The translations under genes and the position numbers were made by a program. A model generated the notes under the pieces. The model did no database searches, was not told the origin of the DNA, and saw only the letters and a program-made list of their open reading frames with translations. Source: Pseudo-nitzschia pungens (lineage: Eukaryota; Bacillariophyta; Bacillariophyceae; Bacillariales; Bacillariaceae). From it: a DNA stretch of 64,000 bases. Each line of letters opens with the position of its first letter. The first letter of the stretch is position 1. Where the stretch lies: assembly GCA_037355855.1 (NCBI GenBank), contig CM074765.1, positions 2,108,001 through 2,172,000 on the forward strand, given 5' to 3'. Shown piece by piece: positions 33,126 through 44,348 of this stretch.

Positions 33126-33777
33126 CAATATGGGTACATATATATATTTTTTTTTGATTATATTCTGCTAGACCCAATAGTATGATTATTTATCATCTGT
33201 ACATTCCCTAATAGCATATAGCAGTGCTATGGATCATATACTACAGCATACACTATGAACTACTAGTATATTATGCTACAAGCTATGCTACCAACTGTCA
33301 TCATGCTACTGCCTTGGGTAGAGTCAGTAGGTACCACATGCCAACCTTTGCCAGTACCTCATGTGCTGCTGTTATTGCTACTCTTATTTTTATTATTATC
33401 CCTCCCTTGCTAACAAGCAATCTCTTTCTATTGGCAAGCAATTTTGAAAATTTTTTCCCCCTTTTTTAAACAAAAAAAATTTGGTGTCTGCGGGAAAAAA
33501 AATAAATTCCCCCAGTCTGCGGGAAAGTGCCCAAAAAACTGGACCAGCGTATAAAAAATTGGAGCAAGCTTAAATACACTGGTGTAAGCTTAAATACATT
33601 GGAGCAAGCTTAAATAGGAGTTTTGGCGAGCTTTCGGTAAGATTACTACGGAATCTCTGTAGTGTAGTACTAGTAGTAAGGTTACGAGTAACTTAGTGTA
33701 GGATGGACACCGTTGTCAGAACACTGATTTTTTTCATTCTTTTCCACAACACCTTGTTATTCCGACCCGGACCATGG
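33126..33777. other. Non-coding, short repeats
   Basis: No gene. 33558-33620 is a roughly 21-bp tandem repeat around AAGCTTAAATACA (three copies). A GTAAGGTTAC motif is at 33676-33685. Confidence 0.5.
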
Positions 33778-34035
33778 TGTTACACTCTAAGGTAGAAAAA
33801 TTGGAGTGGTATAAAATATTGTGACTAAAGTTTCAACTCTTAAGCGAGCATTACGATTTTCATGTGAACGTTTGAATATACAAACGCGCGCCATGCTTAT
33901 TTTTGAATAACGGCACATGCATTGTTGGAGCGTCCGGCGTACAGTTTGAATATTTGTATTCAAACACCAGGTCAGCTCGTATGTGGGATTCGGTTAATTA
34001 TTTAATCGTGGTTCATGCTACGCTAGCATGTCACA
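33778..34035 (-). repeat. 3' LTR of B
   Basis: 258 bp. In coding orientation the bases just before it are ATCATGAGGCACTA, a probable polypurine tract shared exactly with element C. Confidence 0.9.
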
Positions 34036-34066
34036 TAGTGCCTCATGATTAGATGAAGCCTGATTA

Positions 34067-34386
34067 CTAAGTTGACCAGTGAATGGTTGTCGACTCCGAC
34101 TCCGGTTCCTTGTAAGGGGTCAGCTTCCGGATGTTCACAGTTTCGACCACTGAAGGAGCTTTCTGCAATTTCACTGTACCATTATCATTGACTTGTACAA
34201 TCGTAAAAGGACCTGTTCTTCGGGGCTGCAGCTTGTCCGGGTCTGGCTCTTGCAACCATACCTTATCGTTGCTTCTGAACGTATGTTCTATTCTCTTGGC
34301 GTTTTCCCGGAGCAGGGCCTTATTGATTCCTTGTTGTCGGAGCTGTTGGAGTGCCAATAGATTGGAGGTTAGTGGTAGATCTATCA
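34067..34386 (-). pseudogene. pol: C-terminal end of element B pol, cut off by the LINE
   Basis: Continuation of the B integrase C-terminus after the LINE. It begins with the duplicated target segment (MIDLPLT) and runs through NDKVWLQEPDPDKLQ...GPFTIVQVNDNGTVKLQ...VNIRKLTPYKEP to a stop at 34067. This SH3-like, GPF/Y-type tail is typical of gypsy integrases. It is homologous to 43530-44006 of element C. Confidence 0.88.
34366..34386. repeat. LINE target-site duplication, left copy
   Basis: 21 bp identical to 38412-38432. Long target duplications are the mark of target-primed reverse transcription. Confidence 0.92.
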
Positions 34387-34492
34387 ATAATAATAATATA
34401 CGTATTTAAATAACTTTAATCACCAAAGGTGAAACTAAATTACTCAGTCTGTAACCAGACTTTAACGTCGCCTCCATCATAGAGTCAGGACC

Positions 34493-36856
34493 CTAAGTGG
34501 CAGAGCGACAAATTTTCAAACAAACCTTGAACATCAAGCAGGGAAAAAGACAAACAAGTCCCACAAAATAGGGACTTGAGAGAAAATGAGATGGGAAGGA
34601 AGATAGTGGGATACGATCCAGTATCAAAAGGTAGGGGACAGGATGAGAAGCAGGAACAGAAGACAAAACCAAAGTACAAAGTGGAATCAACCCTGAGGTC
34701 CAGTAAGCCAGGCTCTGAGAAGAGCAGCCTCTTGTTGGTATGGCTGCACTGGTGGGACAGGTGCTGCATACTGCTTCCTGGCAAGGTGGATGGTTGCAAG
34801 CCACTGCCTCATGGTGGGTCTGCCAATATTGAAGAAGAGGAGGACCAGAAATGGCAACATGCAAAGCATTTTGATCAAACCTTGAACACTTGCATCCATT
34901 GAGAGAAAATGCCCAAGGCTCAAACACAAGTCTGGGATAGTGATGGGCAGAAGCTCTATGGACAGAGAGAAAGGCCTTTGCCATGCTGTCAACCTGATGA
35001 TTGCGAAGGGCCCACCAATCAAGAAAGATACCAGCTTGATGGCCCTGAACCCACTGAAATTGCACAGAGATTGGCAGGGCAGAAATCATGTTTCTGATGA
35101 CATAAACATAATCAAAAGACTTCTGGGAAATAACCAAAGGCCAGGATCCCTGAGCCTGTTTGAGAGCTGTGTCACCATCCAGAGCAATGGTGATAGAGCC
35201 AGAAGCAATATCAAAAAGCCTCACCAGAGCAGTGCAACAGGTGAGAACCCCAATGATGCCTGCCAGTTCACTCCTATAGGATGATTGGTCCTCAGGGGAT
35301 CCACTGACAAAATTACAGCCAGTGAGGAACAATGAAGCAGTCTTGGTGGAGGGATTGGGTGACAAAATGAAAGCAGAAGTTCCTCTGACAAGGTCCGGAT
35401 CATATGAACCATCACATACAGCACTGGCAGTACCACTCTCAATAGCATCAACAAGGTGCTGGCAGCCAGCCTGTGGTAGGGTATATTTGTGGAGAAGGAC
35501 TCTGGGAGACTCACAGAGTGCATCAAATGCATCTGCAGGGGAGTCTGGAAGAGACTCAAATGGATTGTACTCCAGAGGATCCATGTCAGGAGGTTCGGAA
35601 ACAAAAGCAGAGGACCCAACCACTCGAACAACTTGGCCACAGATAACAGGGCAGACAAGCACATCAGCACAGGCTGGTTTGTCAGGAATGATTTCAGAAG
35701 TGACCCTGTATCTGCCCCTGCCTTGGGAGGTGCTCACAATCCAGCCAGTAGAAGTTTTGAAGAATATTCTGTTGGTGGATAAAGACAAAAACCAAGGCCA
35801 AAGAGAAGCTGTCTGGGGAGAGAGCCAATGCCCAAGGTGAAAAGAAGGAGCCAATGCCCTGGCTGCAGGGGGTGGACAAGGGGGAAGAAAACAGGTCTGA
35901 AGAGCCTTAGTCCATAAGCGCTTTGCTGCTGGAGGCCAAGATGGAGGACATCTAGGCCAGTCAAGATGATCCCTCAAGTGATTGGAGGATGTCAGCTGGA
36001 AGGCCATGGGAGAGAGTCTTTTCCCATCTGGAGTACAAATGTCAGCAAGGGAAATAGCCTTGAGGGACATGCGCATGTGATTCAAGAGGGACAAGTCAGC
36101 ACCTCTGAAGCCAGAGTTGACAAAGGCTTGCATGAGATAACAGTCATTGGAACATAGCAGGGGAAGATCGGGGAAGTCTTCAAACAAGCTCACAGGGTGA
36201 ACAGAGAAAAACTTCCACACATGTTTGTACCAGCAGGGAGTGACGTATGAAGCAAAGGGATGATAGGGTGTGACACCAAGATGGAGAGGAAGTCCAAGTT
36301 CAAGCCTGAGAGCTTCAGCAGTGAGCCTGAGAATCCTACCAGTTTGTGAGGACCTGACAGATTCCTGAAAGAGGGTGGCAATATGACTGAACTCTTGGAG
36401 GAGGTATGGATGGATGAAACCAAAGCCTTGATAGAGGGAAGGACCATAGAACACATGTCTGGGAAATGTCCGTGACATCCCAGCTTTATTCAGCACAGGA
36501 ACAAGAGCTGGGTGAAGTATCTTAGTCCAAGTGGCCTCATCAAGTTGCGTGACAGGCATGGGGTATTCAACAGACTTCATGAAAGAATACTTAAAGGTGT
36601 AGAGGGATGCGCGCTTCTCACACTTGGAAGCCCTGAGTTGAGAGCCAAAAGACTGAGACTGGGACTTCATGTGAGCAATCTGTGCTTCCTCATTGCCATC
36701 CATGGAGATAAAAACCCCAAGGGTCTTGTCAGCATGGTCAACTTCAAACCGATCCAGGGTAGCTCGATTGCCATTCTTGTCAGCAACAGAGAAGTCACCA
36801 GGCATGTCAGCAATTGAGCGATAATCCCAAGCCGGATCCATTCCATTTGAAATCAA
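34493..36856 (-). pseudogene. LINE ORF, distal part: post-RT region and RNase H
   Basis: 787 residues in the frame after the RT. It starts at WDYRSIADMPGDF, which reads as the natural continuation of the RT ORF (FCYLIDFKWNGSG), so a one-base shift near 36830 separates them. An RNase H-like domain lies at about residues 460-620: Asp in VCDGSYD, Glu in YRSELAGI, Asp in IALDGDTALKQ, then WVQGHQ...HQVDSMAK. RNase H downstream of RT is found in several LINE clades. A Cys/His-rich stretch near the C-terminus (HHEAVACNHPPCQEAVC) may bind zinc. Confidence 0.82.
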
Positions 36857-38396
36857 TCAAATAACAGAAGGATTTGGCAGGTTCAATAGCACCACCAGTG
36901 GCAATAATCCCACCAGCCCACCGGTCAAGAGCTTCCTGAAAGTCAGCAGCTAATTCCTCACCAGATGTTGAGGAAGCAGAGCCAGCACAAAACAAATCTG
37001 TGTCATCCACAAAGGCAAAACCCACAAGAGAAACCAGTTGCAGTGACAAAGAAGTGATAAGATGGACACCATGCCCAGCCTGTTGCATCATTCGGAAGAC
37101 AATTGTTGACACCAAAGCCCAAAGAGTTGGACCAATACCATTGCCTTGGCCACAACCACTGAGAGGAACAGGTTCATCACCATACACAGGACCTGACCGA
37201 CCAAAGCCAGTTTTGATGTGGTGCTTAGCATGTTGCAGAGTAGACAGAAGAACTTCACACACATGTGCAGGAACCCCAAAACTCTGGAGAGTGAGACCTG
37301 CAATGGGATGAGAGATTCTATCGTAACAGCCCTTGGCATCATTCATAGCAACAGCACCGGATCTGCGCTTCTGCCGCAACACATCACATATGAGCTTCTT
37401 GTTCAGGCAGGTGTTGATTGCCTTGTGGTGTTTCCTGCTTCCATGTTGATCAACAGCCACTGCATTGGCAAGTTCAGCGTAGGCAAGAATGCGTCTGCCA
37501 ATCATTTTGTTGTTGATTTGGAACTCAGGAGACATCAACTGGATGAGCCTCATCTTATCCACTCTATATTCACCAGGTTTCTTGAAGATCTCAACATCAG
37601 TGATAACCTGCCAAGCAGAAGGAGAGAAGCCAACAATCAATGGGACGGATCTCAGGAGAGTGTCAAACTTGTTCAGCTGGGGATCCAGGGCAAAAGCCTT
37701 GTGGTGGGCAAAACTCAAACAAGAAGGTTCACTTGCTGTGCGTTCCCTCTGGCGTTTCCAGGCAGCAACATTGTCAGCTGGACACACTGAATAGTCAAAG
37801 GGGGGCAAACTCAGAATAGAGTCAGGGACTTTGAGACAAGAAAGAAATTCAGACAGGTATTTGTCAGTGGCAGGAGGAGGATTATATGTGCCATCAAGAA
37901 CTTGAGCAGAAGCATGGGCTGTGCCTAGGTATCCAAAATCTTGAATGAAGGAGGGAGTCATGGAGGGAGTGCCAAGACACTGCTGTTGACGCCGGACATT
38001 GGATTCAGCCATAGCTGGAACCATAGTAGACTGGGACTCCAAGACCTGTTCAACACCATCATGGCCAACTGCAATAGCTCGCAAGACTGCTGACTTGTTG
38101 ACACGTCCCCGAATAGACCTAGCAGCAAGGCCAAGCTCTCTTTGAAGACGTTCCCTGCGCATCCTGGCACGAATCTGGGAAGCATTCTGGTTGTGAGGTT
38201 TGCCTTCAGCAAGAAGTGCATCCACCAGGCCTTGATTGAAGGAGTCTCTCCATGAGGGGGCCAATTTCTTCACTGCCCGGTATTGCCTGTAAGCTTGTTT
38301 CAGATGGAGGAGAGCACTGGAAAGGTCACTGTGTTCTCCTTTGTAGAGAGAAAGCTTGCATGCCAGCCTTTTTAAAACAGTATGACTGGTGGACAC
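36807..38396 (-). pseudogene. LINE ORF, proximal part: reverse transcriptase
   Basis: 529 aa. RT blocks: AVAMNDAKGCYDRISH (first catalytic Asp), PLSGCGQGNGIGPTLWAL (the GxxQG block) and GFAFVDDTDLF (catalytic FVDD box). It ends shortly after AKSFCYLIDF because of a frame change; the rest is in 34493-36856, overlapping by 50 nt. The first 150 residues are charged and helical, with no endonuclease motif. The LINE is broken both by 5' truncation and by this shift, unless the shift is programmed. Confidence 0.85.
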
Positions 38397-38411
38397 ACCC
38401 TGTCTCAGCTT

Positions 38412-38432
38412 AGGTTAGTGGTAGATCTATCA
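38412..38432. repeat. LINE target-site duplication, right copy
   Basis: 21 bp identical to 34366-34386. Confidence 0.92.
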
Positions 38433-41400
38433 TCATGTCTCTATTGAAGACCAGGGATCCTGGAGAGGCTTGTAACGAGGTGCTGACTGCACATCGAGAG
38501 GCATGCATGCATGTTGCTAGGGCATTATCCATGAGCTGAGTGGCTCTGGCGTTGGCTTGTGGAGGGTTGACATGCACTAGAACTTGTAGGATATCAGCCA
38601 CTGTATGGTGGACGCGTTCACAGATGGCGTTAGCCTGTGGATTCTTGACTGTGGTGGGGACTGATTGGACTCCATACTGTTTGAGAGTGAGTTGGAATTC
38701 AGCCCCTAGGAACTCACCACCATTGTCATGGATACATCTGTTTGGTCTAGGATATCTTGAGAGCCAGCAGTTCTTGAATTGGTCAGAGACATGCTGAGAA
38801 GATTTGTCCCTGATCCGAATGATTTCAAGCAGATTGGTGACTGGATCAATACAGGTGAGGGCTTTGAAGTTGTAGGTCTTGTTTTGGGCTGTAATTTTCC
38901 ATGGGCCTATGAGGTCAATGTGGACTTCATCAAAGGGCGATACCGGGGCTTCTTTAGGAGGAAGTTTCCCATATTTAGCTTGCCTGCTCTTGTATTGGAT
39001 GCAATCATCAGGGCAAATGTAGGACTTGCATAAGTTGGACAGGTTGTCTGCGTAGAAGCGAGCTGAGATAGTCTTATATAACCTGGTGGATCCACAATGA
39101 CCCAACAGGAGATGGTACCACTTGATGGTATCATTCGTAAGAGAACTTGGTATGTAGATTCGCCAATTATCTGGATTGGCTTGGTTGGCATAGCAAAGGA
39201 TGTTATTGCCTTGTAATTCTTGGTAGAAGAATGCTTTGGATTGGATCTTGAACTTGACAGTCGGGTCCTTTTGCTGATGGAGGTATATCTTGTTGTAGTT
39301 AACTGGGCATTCCATGTCTTGGTTGTTTGGTAGGTTGACGAGACACTCATTGTTCAGCAAACAAGAGTATAACTCCTGGTCTGCGTCATTGCATAAGTGC
39401 TGGAATAGATTTGGGAACTCTGCTAAGAACAGTTCTTCATCTTGCTTGGGGACTTCAAGTTTCAAAAAATCGATGAGAGTGCCCTTACCAAGGGCTTCTT
39501 TCTTCCCCACTGTAGGTGGATCCATCCGGGGGAGTCTGGAGAAGGCATCAGCAAGAACATTCTTCTTGCCTTCAATATAGGTGAGATTGACACCGAATTC
39601 TTCTAGGAAAAGTCTCCACCGGAGGACTCGTTGGACTGAAAGGGTCCTGAAGGTAAGATTCTTGTGGTCGGTGTATACGTTGATAACACCACCAAGGAGC
39701 ATTTTCCTGTACTCTTTGCAACAGAGTACAATTGCGAGGAGTTCTTTCTCCGTAGTAGTATAGTTCTTCTGGGCATCAGATAGTTTCTTGGACCAATAGG
39801 CAATGGGCTTGCCATCTTGGAGGATGGCAGCGCCGAGCTGTAGGTCTGAGGCATCAGTGTACAGTTCAAAGGGCTTGTTCAGGTCTGGATAGGTGTTCAG
39901 CGCATCTGCTGCCACCATTGCTTTCATCTCTTGGAAGGCTTTATCTTGAGCAGGTCCCCAAGTGAAGGCTGAAGGGGCCTTTCTTTGTCTGCCTTTGATG
40001 GCAGCTGCTTGGGGAATCTTCTTGGGCGTACCAGTTATATCAAAGAGAGGAGATAGGACATGTGACCGGCGAGGCCACATATCTCTGTAGTATCCTACTG
40101 CTCCAAGGAAGGATTTGACTTGGGTTATAGTTCGGGGCCTGTCCATGTGTAGGATGGCTTCAATCTTTTTTCTCCATGGCTTAACTGCTGTGGGAGTCAT
40201 CCAATATCCAAGGAAGTCAGTCTCTTGTACAGCCCAATCACATTTGAGTGGGTTGCACTTGAGTCCATTCTGGTTGAGTCGGTCTAGGATCTTGTCAATG
40301 GTCTTCATGTGGAGGTCAAAGGATCCATCAGTCCAGATGCCTATATCATCAATATAAACAGTGCAGTCAGTGTCTTGGAGGATATCCTCCATAAGTTGCT
40401 GGGCAACGTCTGGAGAAACTTTGACACCCATTGGTAGTCTTTGGTACTCATAGCAGCCATATGGCGTCACTATGGTACAGAGTTTCTTGCTCGCATCATC
40501 CAGTTCAAAGCAGTAGTATTGCATGGACAAGTCAATCTTGGTGAAGTGAGTATATTTGCCACGCTTATTCATGATATCTTGTATCCAGGGGATTGGATAT
40601 GGTCGGCGCTCAAGGAGTTCATTGAGTTCTCTGAAGTCTGATACCCATCTAACTCTGTTGTCTTTCTTTGGTACTATGAAGGTTGGGAACGCCCATTCAG
40701 CTGGTCCGGTGCATCTTTTGAGTACTCCATCATTACAAAGATTCTGGAGCTCCCTTTTGAATAGGTCTTCTCGCTTGTATGCAACTGGATAAGGCTTCTT
40801 GTGGATGGGCTTGGATCCGGGCTTCAGTCTTAGAGAGATTTGCTTGTGTGGGTACTTGCCGAGTTCCCCATTGAAGACGTTAGGGTACTTGTTTAGTATT
40901 GCTTGGAACTGCTGCTGCTCTTGCTTGGACATGTGGGACTGCTGCTGTGCTACTGTGGATGGATCTGTTTCTTGGTAGGCTCTATCGAGGATGATCTTGG
41001 ACTTGTATGGATTGGCGAAGGAGAGATCATCAGCGAAGAGTTCAGCATCTTCTAGTTCTTCCATGAGCATGTTGTAGTTGTCATGGTATAAGGACGTATC
41101 CTTCATAGGAATGGTTCTATCCATCCATTGTACTGCGCCTTCTTTGAATAGGAGGTTGATCTGTGCCAGGTGGAGGAAGTCTCTGCCTAGTATAATGTCA
41201 TACCTGCAGTCAGGGGAATGGAAGAGCCTTGCCTCTTGTATGTCGATAGTGTAGTTGCCGAATTCTTGTAGTTTGATGTTCTTCATGATGACATATTCTG
41301 TAGTGTCGAAGCTTCCATTGGCTGTAGTAGTTATGACTTGGTGCTTGCTTCGTAGTGGCATGGTGCCAAATGGTAGTGCTCGTTTGTTGATTAAAGTTCC

Positions 41401-41958
41401 GGAGGATCCACTATCTAGTAGGGCTAGTAGTGGTCGTGCTTTGAGAGGGATGCCTTGTATGTACTGTACGTTGGTTAGAAGAATAGGAGCCACGTTGCTC
41501 GTATTCGGAACAGGAGCCACGTTGCTCTTGTTCTGGAATGCCTGTTCTGCTGGATTTCCAGCAGTCGACAGCAGCTTTAAATAATTTTGCTCCAGCGCAC
41601 CTCCTTTGGTGTAGTCTCTGGGTTTTCCGGGATTGCAATAGAAGTTTTTTGCTGTACCGGTAGACCAATTTCTTGCCAGGGACAATGTTGGTCCATTTGT
41701 TGCTGCTGTCTTCTTCAGATCGATCGCGTTGATCGATGTTGCGTCTGTACCCTTGGATCGATTCGGATCCACGTTCGATATATCCTGTAGGATGTTTCGA
41801 ACGATTGTTTTTGCTGCGTTCGCAGGCTTTGCTGAGCTTTCAACAGGAATACTCCATCCTGTAGGTTCCTTCCCCTCTTTATTCGGGAGATCTCCTCTGT
41901 GCGTCATCCCAGACAGCAGGGCTGTGCTGGCATCCAGTTCCTGGGGAGCTGGAGGCAA
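38412..41958 (-). pseudogene. pol: Pol of gypsy B (PR-RT-RH-INT), interrupted near its C-terminus
   Basis: An open frame of about 1180 codons, cut by the LINE after MIDLPLT. Protease LLDSGSSG (Asp about 182). RT with FTKIDLSMQYY (Asp 476) and YIDD (535-538). RNase H from YTDASDLQLG (700) through TTTEKELLAI and YTDHKNLTF. Integrase HHCC with H949, H954, C982 and C986, and core Asp1015 (HIDLIGPW), Asp1078 (HDNGGEF) and Glu1114 (CERVHH). The frame is already open from the codon after the gag TGA at 42022-42024, in the same frame as gag, with no ATG in the first 80 codons or so. Readthrough is therefore more likely than new initiation. The LINE separates the last 100 or so codons. Confidence 0.9.
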
Positions 41959-42021
41959 GGTGATTGCTGGTTTTACTGAAGCCGGGGGCTTCTGTTTTAG
42001 AGGCTTGGAGCCTCCGGAAAC

Positions 42022-43071
42022 TCAGGGGAGCCACACAAGTTCCCCATCGATGTTCCGTTCAGTTCTTCCACCATGATTGGCATGGTATGCCTCGCGCGCT
42101 GCGTTCATGTGAGCTTGGAAGGTCTCGTTGCTTCCTGCTATCATCAGGGCTCTTGTGTTGGCGTGGAAGGTCTCCGGTTGGTTGGTGCCGGAGCCTGCGC
42201 CTTTGCTGTAGTTCTTGGAGAACCGATTCTTGGGACATTCAGACCAGTCATGATTATGGCCTGGAATCCGACAGGGATTGGATTTCTTCTTGTTCTGGTT
42301 CCCCTTGTGGTTGGAATTATAGTTGCGCTTTTGGGCGTTGTTGTTGTTGTTGTTGTTGTTGTTCGAACGCTTTTGTTGTTTGTTGTTATTCTTGTTGCTC
42401 TTCTTGTTGGCTTGTCTCTCGTGACAGCTCATGTGATCCACGATGTGTCGGACTGTGGTGTCCTCTTGGATTCCACTGTGCATCATGCCGTAGCTTTCAA
42501 TCCATGTGGAAGGGAATGAATGGAGAAGGATTGTAAGTTTCTCCACTCTGGAAAGTGGCGCGCTGCTTCCCTCTAGTTTTTGCGTGTATTTCATGAGGAT
42601 AAGAATTCGATCCGAGTGTTCTTTGCAGGTCGCTGAAGGGGTCTTTCGGCAATCCGGGCTTCGAAGGTAAGTGTGCATGATGTCTCTAGCGTCTTTGGCA
42701 TTGCAGTAGAGCTGGGTGAAGTCAATAAAGGCTTGTTCATATCCTCCAATCTCTTCTTGGGAGTATTGGAATTCTTCGGGATCCAGTGGGTCCTTGATCA
42801 TGTCGTTCCATTTGCTCTGAGCGTCTGTGGTGAGGCAGCGTCCAAAGTGGGTTAGATAAATGTTGATCGGAAGTCGTAGATAGTTGGCAGCATTCCTGAA
42901 TGATTCCTCCACAAAAAGAAGTTCTTCGAGACCTCCTGTTTCTGTAAACAGAGGGACTTTCATGCTGTCCGTTCGGTCCTCATCGACGTTGTACAGAGTG
43001 AAGAGCTTGGGCTTGGTTCGATCGAAGGAGCTCTTGTAGGTGATGGGGGGGTCTCTGTAGATACCTGCCAT
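42022..43071 (-). CDS. gag: Gag-like protein of gypsy B
   Basis: 349 aa from ATG (MAGIYRDPPITYK) to TGA. The N-terminal domain aligns with gag of B' at 58790 (VPLFT.GGLEELL; HFGRCL.TDAQ; DIMHTYLR; LTILLHSFPSTWIE; VDHMS). An Asn/Lys-rich linker includes nine Asn encoded by a GTT run on the plus strand. The zinc-finger-like motif is CRIPGHNHDWSEC. The pol frame continues after the TGA without a shift. Confidence 0.9.
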   Translation of the reverse strand: MAGIYRDPPITYKSSFDRTKPKLFTLYNVDEDRTDSMKVPLFTETGGLEELLFVEESFRNAANYLRLPINIYLTHFGRCLTTDAQSKWNDMIKDPLDPEEFQYSQEEIGGYEQAFIDFTQLYCNAKDARDIMHTYLRSPDCRKTPSATCKEHSDRILILMKYTQKLEGSSAPLSRVEKLTILLHSFPSTWIESYGMMHSGIQEDTTVRHIVDHMSCHERQANKKSNKNNNKQQKRSNNNNNNNNNAQKRNYNSNHKGNQNKKKSNPCRIPGHNHDWSECPKNRFSKNYSKGAGSGTNQPETFHANTRALMIAGSNETFQAHMNAAREAYHANHGGRTERNIDGELVWLP

Positions 43072-43193
43072 GGTTGCGTTGGAGGAGGAGCTTGCTGGAG
43101 ATAAAGGTTCCTCTGTTGTTGAGGATGAGGTATGTTTATTCGATTGTTTTGGTTCAGTACTGAATTCTACTGTTTTCCTACGTTGAAGATAAA

Positions 43194-43205
43194 CAGTAAT
43201 TACTG
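43194..43205 (-). other. Perfect 12-bp palindrome at primer-binding-site position of B
   Basis: CAGTAATTACTG abuts the 5' LTR. The same palindrome abuts the 5' LTR of B' at 58445-58456, and the next eight bases (TTTATCTT) are shared too. No TGG-initial tRNA site is seen. Confidence 0.85.
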
Positions 43206-43462
43206 TGTTACACTCTAAGGTAGAAAAATTGGAGTGGTATAAAATATTGTGACTAAAGTTTCAACTCTTAAGCGAGCGTTACGATTTTCATGTGAACGTT
43301 TGAATATACAAACGCGCGCCGTGCTTATTTTTGAATAACGGCACATGCATTGTTGGAGCGTCCGGCGTACAGTTTGAATATTTGTATTCAAACACCGGTC
43401 AGCTCGTATGTGGGATTCGGTTAATTATTTAATCGTGGTTCATGCTACGCTAGCATGTCACA
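43206..43462 (-). repeat. 5' LTR of B
   Basis: 257 bp, TGTGACATGCTAGCG...GTGTAACA in coding orientation. Target duplication CATGG follows. Confidence 0.92.
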
Positions 43463-43529
43463 CATGGTGGTTGCTCAAATCCTGTTGCAACACACCCATT
43501 GAACCCATTTTCCTTGTCCAGAGCAACCC

Positions 43530-44006
43530 TTGCATCGAGAGTGTCGTGTTGTCAATGCTGCCTTACAGACATCTCCGGGTTCTCTAGTGTTCAACCGGGA
43601 CATGCTGATCGATCTGCCACTAACATCCAATCTGTTGGCTCTTCAGCAGCTCTGGCAGCAAGGGATTAACAAGAATCTACTCAGAGATAATGCCAAGCGT
43701 ATCAACCACACCTTCCAAGTCAATGACAAGGTATGGATCCAAGAGCCAGATCCGGACAAGCTGCAACCCAGGAAGCTTGGTCCCTTTCCAATCATGCAAG
43801 TGAACCCGAATGGGACTGTAAAGTTGCAAAGAGCTCCTTCAGTGGTAGAAACAGTGAACATTCGAAAGCTCACACCGTATCGGGAACCATCTAATGAATC
43901 CACAGTAAGTCAACCGAATCAGTCGGAGTCTACGCCTACTGAACCCGCAGATATCGAGTTGAGTCAATCACATGACTCAGATTGCTCCATGAGTCATTGG
44001 GCTTAA
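43530..44006 (+). pseudogene. pol: Pol C-terminus of element C
   Basis: 158 codons homologous to the integrase tail of B (SPGSLVFNRDM, NDKVWIQEPDPDKLQ, VNIRKLTPYREP), with an additional Ser/Glu/Pro-rich end. Sequence upstream (43468-43529) is recognisable pol only in broken frames. This is a fragment, not a functional gene. Confidence 0.8.
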
Positions 44007-44036
44007 CTGTGGGATTCGTTCAATCATGAGGCACTA

Positions 44037-44348
44037 TGTAACATGCTAGCGTAGGCTAGTAGTGTTACAAATTAATAATTAACCGAATCCCACATGGGAT
44101 TCATATATATATATAAGGTATCCATGTATGGATATCCGGTATGTGCGAACAGGCATGCAGAAGAGAGCGATTATACGATTAAGGTTACATATGGAATATA
44201 TGTTATATACAGGGATGGTTATTATATGAGAAGGTCGCGATGACCTCATCGCTCATTATTTCCTCTCTCTAATTTCAATCCCATCTCGTAAAGTGAAATA
44301 ACACACAATTATTCATACTACTCCAATTTTCTACCTTAGAGTGTTACA
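44037..44348 (+). repeat. 3' LTR of element C
   Basis: 312 bp. It shares both ends and the segment AATAATTAACCGAATCCCAC with the B LTR but has a different middle. It is preceded by the same ATCATGAGGCACTA tract as B. Confidence 0.82.

Larger units (their letters stand above)
34387..38411 (-). mobile_element. 5'-truncated LINE (non-LTR retrotransposon)
   Basis: A 4025-bp insertion in element B pol between 21-bp target duplications. In its own orientation it ends in an ATT-repeat tail (plus-strand ATAATAATAATATA at 34387). Just inside the tail are two small hairpins, CACC-AAA-GGTG and AGTCTG-TAAC-CAGACT. It encodes an RT and an RNase H in two overlapping frames. No endonuclease or ORF1 is present, and the open frame begins almost at the 5' junction, so the 5' part was probably lost at insertion. 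Confidence 0.9.
33778..43462 (-). mobile_element. Ty3/gypsy LTR retrotransposon B, with LINE insertion
   Basis: Flanked by the target duplication CATGG (33773-33777 and 43463-43467). The LTRs are 258 bp (33778-34035) and 257 bp (43206-43462), beginning and ending TGT...ACA. They differ by two substitutions and one indel, so B is older than A1 and A2. In coding order: LTR, leader, gag, in-frame UGA, pol. The end of pol is separated from the rest by a 4-kb LINE. Without the LINE the element would be about 5.6 kb. Confidence 0.93.
43468..44348 (+). mobile_element. 3' remnant of a related gypsy element, C
   Basis: Opposite orientation to B. It holds the end of pol and a 3' LTR (44037-44348, 312 bp, TGTAACATGCTAGCG...GAGTGTTACA). 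B inserted at its left edge (CATGG). The matching left half should lie before 33773, but I cannot recognise pol there, so C was already truncated or rearranged. Confidence 0.8.

Noticed and set aside
36807..38396. A complete LINE with its own ORF1 and endonuclease
   Set aside because: The open frame begins within 15 bp of the 5' junction, and no endonuclease motif is present, so it is 5'-truncated.
38412..41958. Ty1/copia assignment for element B, suggested by its CRIPGH-type gag motif
   Set aside because: Domain order in pol is PR-RT-RNase H-integrase, which is Ty3/gypsy.
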